The notes under the pieces were generated by a model. It was given only the letters and a program-made list of their open reading frames with translations. It searched no databases and was not told the DNA's origin. A stretch of DNA of 64,000 bases from Ignavibacteriae bacterium HGW-Ignavibacteriae-1 (GTDB taxonomy: Bacteria > Bacteroidota > Ignavibacteria > Kapaibacteriales > UBA2268). Positions 60,331 to 64,000 of the stretch are shown piece after piece. The DNA lies in NCBI GenBank assembly GCA_002839825.1, contig PGYU01000013.1, positions 1 to 64,000 on the forward strand, read 5' to 3'. The translations under genes and the position numbers were made by a program. Position 1 is the first letter of the stretch. Every line of letters starts with the position of its first letter.

Positions 60331-61059
60331 ATGAAATGGATTTTATTTGCATTTATAGCCGCTTTTTTCGCGGTTTCTTGCTCGGATACTTCTAACAATC
60401 CGCAAGGCAACAGGGTTGTTTTAAGTTCTGCTATGACAGAGTCCAACGTAAGTTCGATGGTTCACAAGAGCTCTGACGCTGTTCAAAGCGCAGAGTATGC
60501 AGACTCACTCCTGATAACTGACTTTAAGATGTTGATTTCAAGAGTTAAGTTTCACGGAGGAAACACTACTTCTAACGACACAACTTTTGATGAAAGTAAA
60601 GGACTTCAATTTGTGACCGGAGCTTTTGTTGTTCGTTCGGATTCGAATAATTCTGGGGTTGTTTTCGCTGATGCCTCTTTAAAAGAAGGAACGTATAACA
60701 AGATTAAGATAGAAATGCACAGATTATCCCCTTCAGACCTTGTGAATTATCTTACTAAGCCGTACTTCAGTGATTTTGCTACTTCGGACCGCCACACAAT
60801 CGCTGTCAGAGGTAAGTATTACCAAAATGGCGAAGCATTTGATTTCACGTACTTTTCTAATGTTGTGTTGAATTTCACATTCAATCTCGATCCACCGATT
60901 ACAATTGATGATTCAGGGGAGTATAGATATGAATTCGCTTTCGACCCTGCAATTATGTTTACAGAATCTAACGGTAGTATTTTTGTACCGAGCATGTTAA
61001 CTTATCGTGATAAAATCGAAAAGAATATAAAAGCCAGCTTCAAATTGAAAAAGAAATGA
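60331..61059 (+). CDS. Putative lipoprotein, DUF4382-like
   Basis: Start MKWILFAFIAAFFAVSCSD (lipobox) preceded by GGAGG; LLITDFKMLISRVKFHGG. Confidence 0.6.
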   Translation: MKWILFAFIAAFFAVSCSDTSNNPQGNRVVLSSAMTESNVSSMVHKSSDAVQSAEYADSLLITDFKMLISRVKFHGGNTTSNDTTFDESKGLQFVTGAFVVRSDSNNSGVVFADASLKEGTYNKIKIEMHRLSPSDLVNYLTKPYFSDFATSDRHTIAVRGKYYQNGEAFDFTYFSNVVLNFTFNLDPPITIDDSGEYRYEFAFDPAIMFTESNGSIFVPSMLTYRDKIEKNIKASFKLKKK

Positions 61060-61109
61060 TGCGATTAAAGATTGAAAAGAACAATCTGAAGGCTTTTTAA
61101 ATATACATA

Positions 61110-61145
61110 AATGTCCTACGCTCCAAAGTGTAGGGCATTTTTTGT
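61110..61145 (+). terminator. Rho-independent terminator
   Basis: AATGTCCTACgCTccaaAGtGTAGGgCATTTTTT. Confidence 0.8.
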
Positions 61146-61278
61146 ATTAGGACTGAACTCTAGACTAATAATTGACTCTCATTTCGCATATTGTATAATG
61201 AAATTCATCTAAAAGCTATCATTTTGCATTTAATTCGTACTTTCGTACAATGATGTAAAACGTTATTGTTAGGAAAAT

Positions 61279-61932
61279 ATGAAAACGTTTCTGTTACTAT
61301 TATGCTTATTCTTCTCCTCCTTCGATGCTATTGCCCAACAGGATAGTACCAAAATCAGCTTCAGACTGGTCGAAGACGAGGATTTGTTAATGGCAAATGA
61401 ATTGAATGGAATCCAGATGCTTGCAATTGTTTGCAATGATACCAATATGAAAGGCAAAAGATTTTTACTGACTTATGATGAGTATAAAGACGGCAAATTT
61501 AGCTATACTGATGATTTGGGCTTTGATTGTGTGGACCAGAAGTACACTTTTGTCGTTGAAAATGATACAATGATTTATTATATCAATTACTGTGACGAAG
61601 TAGCATATTCAGATGTTTCTAAAGAATATTCCATCAGAATTGGCGGTAAATTGGAAAATGACACATTCAATATGAGGATAAATTACCAAAGTATGAAAAT
61701 GATGAAGGTTCTTGATGGCGGTGCACAATATTTGTTACGAGAATTGAAACATAAAGATGGTGGCAATCCGATAGCAATTGGCAAACGCACTCCGATTTTC
61801 ACATATTCTCCGCCTTATGATACCGGCTCAGGATTGAATCATTACTGCATTCTGAATCACGAACCTCCTGAAATATGGAGTGAGAAGTATAATTTGGAGC
61901 ATTTTTATGTGTTTTATCTGGAAATCAAGTAG
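61279..61932 (+). CDS. Secreted protein of unknown function
   Basis: Signal peptide MKTFLLLLCLFFSSFDAIAQ; single intact ORF. Confidence 0.6.
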   Translation: MKTFLLLLCLFFSSFDAIAQQDSTKISFRLVEDEDLLMANELNGIQMLAIVCNDTNMKGKRFLLTYDEYKDGKFSYTDDLGFDCVDQKYTFVVENDTMIYYINYCDEVAYSDVSKEYSIRIGGKLENDTFNMRINYQSMKMMKVLDGGAQYLLRELKHKDGGNPIAIGKRTPIFTYSPPYDTGSGLNHYCILNHEPPEIWSEKYNLEHFYVFYLEIK

Positions 61933-62170
61933 CATTGTGATTGTTAAGTATATTCGTATTTGAAATATTTTTCGTTTCTTCATGATTTCTTCACAATAAC
62001 ATTTTGTTGGATTCGTAAGAGTAGCTATGTTGAAAGCAAAGCAAATAAATTTTTCTTTTTCTAAAGCCAATTTCCGATTGAGCTTGTTCCGGAAAGATAT
62101 TGCAAACCTTTTTGGAGGGTATATCTGCTAAGGTAGTACCTTATTTTGTATATATTCGGGACATGGTTAT

Positions 62171-64000
62171 ATGTATGCTTATCTGAAAAATAGCTTATTG
62201 CTGTCTTTGATTTTCACTCTCTTTTTATCAATCTCCACATACTCTCAAGCTCTATTCATCAACGAAATGATGTCGTCAAATAGTGGTTTTTACTTTGATG
62301 AAGATGGTGACGATAGCGATTGGATTGAGATTTATAATAATACATCATCACCAATCAATTTGTTGGGATATTGCCTTACGGACAAAAGCAAAGAACTCCA
62401 AAGATGGTGTTTCCCGGATACTACAATAGGGGCATACGCTTATCTTGTTGTATTTGCATCAAACAAAGACCGTGCAATAAAGGGAGCCGAATTACACACA
62501 AATTTTGCAATTTCAGCCGCTGGTGAGGACTTATTCTTGACTTTTAATGACGAAATCGTTCATATGCTGCCGGAAATTGAACTCCAATCAAATCATAGTT
62601 ATGGATTGTTTCCCGACGCAAGTAGTGAATTACAAGTATTTTCAATCCCTACACCGGGCGAAACTAATTGGTATCAAGCACCGTTTGAAGAGCTAAGTTT
62701 CTCGCATCGCGGTGGCATTTACGATGAAACCTTCGTCTTAACTTTAGAAAACAAGCGTCAAGAGAATAAAATACATTATACAACTGATGGAAATGACCCT
62801 ACTCCGGCTTCAATTTTGTATGAGGCGCCATTGATTATGGACTCACGATTGCACTCGCAAAAAAACATCTCGCAAATTCTAATGTCACCGCCTGATTTAT
62901 ACAATCCGCCGCCTATAGAATCCGTACCCAAAGCTATTATTATCAAAGCGGCGGTTTACAATTCTACAGGTGACAGAGTCAGCGATGTAATCACACACTC
63001 GTATTTCATTAAGGAACTTGGAATTAATCATAATAATTTACCAATCGTATCATTGAGTATTCAACATGAAGATTTGTTCGACTATGAAACAGGTATTATG
63101 GTTCCGGGTGTACATTGGGATTCAACAAATATCTTATGGAGTGGCAATTATTGGGGTCGGGGAGACGAATGGGAACGTTCAGCATTTGTCGAATTATACG
63201 AACCGGATAATTCTGTAGGTTTTTCTCAAAATATTGGTTTGAGAATGCACGGTAATATAGTGAGAGTTTATCCTCAAAAAGGATTTAGAATGTATGCTCG
63301 AAGTTCGTATGGAAAAGATATAATTAGATATAAGTTATTCGACGAAAGAAAAACAACTGATTTTAAAAGGCTCATACTCAAACCTTTTTCATCTTCGGGA
63401 AGGGAGACAGGCATTGAGAATTTCCTTGCCAATAAATTTGCAGAGCAATTAAATATTGATGTCGGGGCGTCAAGACCTGTAATATTGTATTTGAATGGCG
63501 AATATTGGGGGATTTACTATATCTATGAAAGAGTTGATGAACATTTTATTTCAACCTACAATGATACTAATACTGATAGTGTAGATGTTATTAGCGATTA
63601 TACAGGCTTTGCTGCTGAAGGAAGCGGTGAGGACTATTTGAAATTAAATAATTTTATTGAAAATCATGATTTGACTGTGTCCGATAACTATAATATCGTA
63701 AAGGATTGGATTGATATTAATAGTTTCATTGATTATCTATTACTAAATATCTATCTTGCCAATAATGATTGGCCCGTTCAAAATATGAAATGTTGGCGTT
63801 CGCAAAGGGAAGGAAGCAAGTGGAGATGGGTGGTTTATGATAGCGACGCCGCTTTGATTTATCTGGATTACAATATGTTTCATCACTCATTAAACACAGA
63901 TAGAGATATTTGGAGTGCACCACCTGTTGCAACTTTGTTCTTTCGTAAATTGATGGACAATGAAGATTTTAGATCTCAATTTTTTCATAGGTTTGAATTT
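62171..64000 (+). CDS. CotH kinase family secreted protein with lamin-tail-like N-terminus (truncated by window edge; absent from ORF track)
   Basis: Hand translation from ATG 62171: MYAYLKNSLLLSLIFTLFLSISTYSQALFINEMMSSNSG...DSDWIEIYNNTSSPINLLGYCLTD; KRLILKPFSSSGRETGIENFLANKFAEQLNI...RPVILYLNGEYWGIYYIYERVDEHF; RWVVYDSDAAL. Confidence 0.88.
   Translation, partial: MYAYLKNSLLLSLIFTLFLSISTYSQALFINEMMSSNSGFYFDEDGDDSDWIEIYNNTSSPINLLGYCLTDKSKELQRWCFPDTTIGAYAYLVVFASNKDRAIKGAELHTNFAISAAGEDLFLTFNDEIVHMLPEIELQSNHSYGLFPDASSELQVFSIPTPGETNWYQAPFEELSFSHRGGIYDETFVLTLENKRQENKIHYTTDGNDPTPASILYEAPLIMDSRLHSQKNISQILMSPPDLYNPPPIESVPKAIIIKAAVYNSTGDRVSDVITHSYFIKELGINHNNLPIVSLSIQHEDLFDYETGIMVPGVHWDSTNILWSGNYWGRGDEWERSAFVELYEPDNSVGFSQNIGLRMHGNIVRVYPQKGFRMYARSSYGKDIIRYKLFDERKTTDFKRLILKPFSSSGRETGIENFLANKFAEQLNIDVGASRPVILYLNGEYWGIYYIYERVDEHFISTYNDTNTDSVDVISDYTGFAAEGSGEDYLKLNNFIENHDLTVSDNYNIVKDWIDINSFIDYLLLNIYLANNDWPVQNMKCWRSQREGSKWRWVVYDSDAALIYLDYNMFHHSLNTDRDIWSAPPVATLFFRKLMDNEDFRSQFFHRFEF

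Noticed and set aside
61933-62170. Minus-strand ORF 61828-62070 and possible small RNA upstream of the CotH-like gene
   Set aside because: The ORF overlaps the 3' end of 61279-61932 in antisense and lacks motifs; no stable conserved stem pattern recognised.

Overview
The window looks like a single chromosomal region from a bacterium of the Bacteroidota/Ignavibacteria/Kapabacteria (FCB) type. I infer this from several type IX secretion C-terminal sorting domains, TAnnTTTG-like promoter motifs and moderately low GC. I see no CRISPR array, prophage, transposase or rRNA. Housekeeping anchors: yidC(partial)-yidD-rnpA-rpmH, carbonic anhydrase, tRNA-His, polA, purN, rpoN, coaD, hrcA, mannose-1-P guanylyltransferase, ADP-forming acetate-CoA ligase and acsA. 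Main accessory content: (1) a two-gene MtrA/MtrB-like decaheme cytochrome plus outer-membrane barrel cassette (3653-7136), bracketed by ~115-bp near-identical direct repeats that include a copy of the 3' end of the neighbouring T9SS gene; (2) a 12.3-kb three-gene unit (40255-52545) with an outer-membrane barrel, a 2826-aa protein with a ~920-aa coiled coil and a long beta-rich C-terminus, and a fibronectin-III-like protein, none with a recognisable T9SS tail; (3) a decayed fliK-like region just upstream of an intact flgD; (4) a cluster of different perfect palindromes (54718-55020) next to an AT-rich thioredoxin-fold/unknown gene pair. All calls come from reading the sequence and supplied ORFs; no database search was run.
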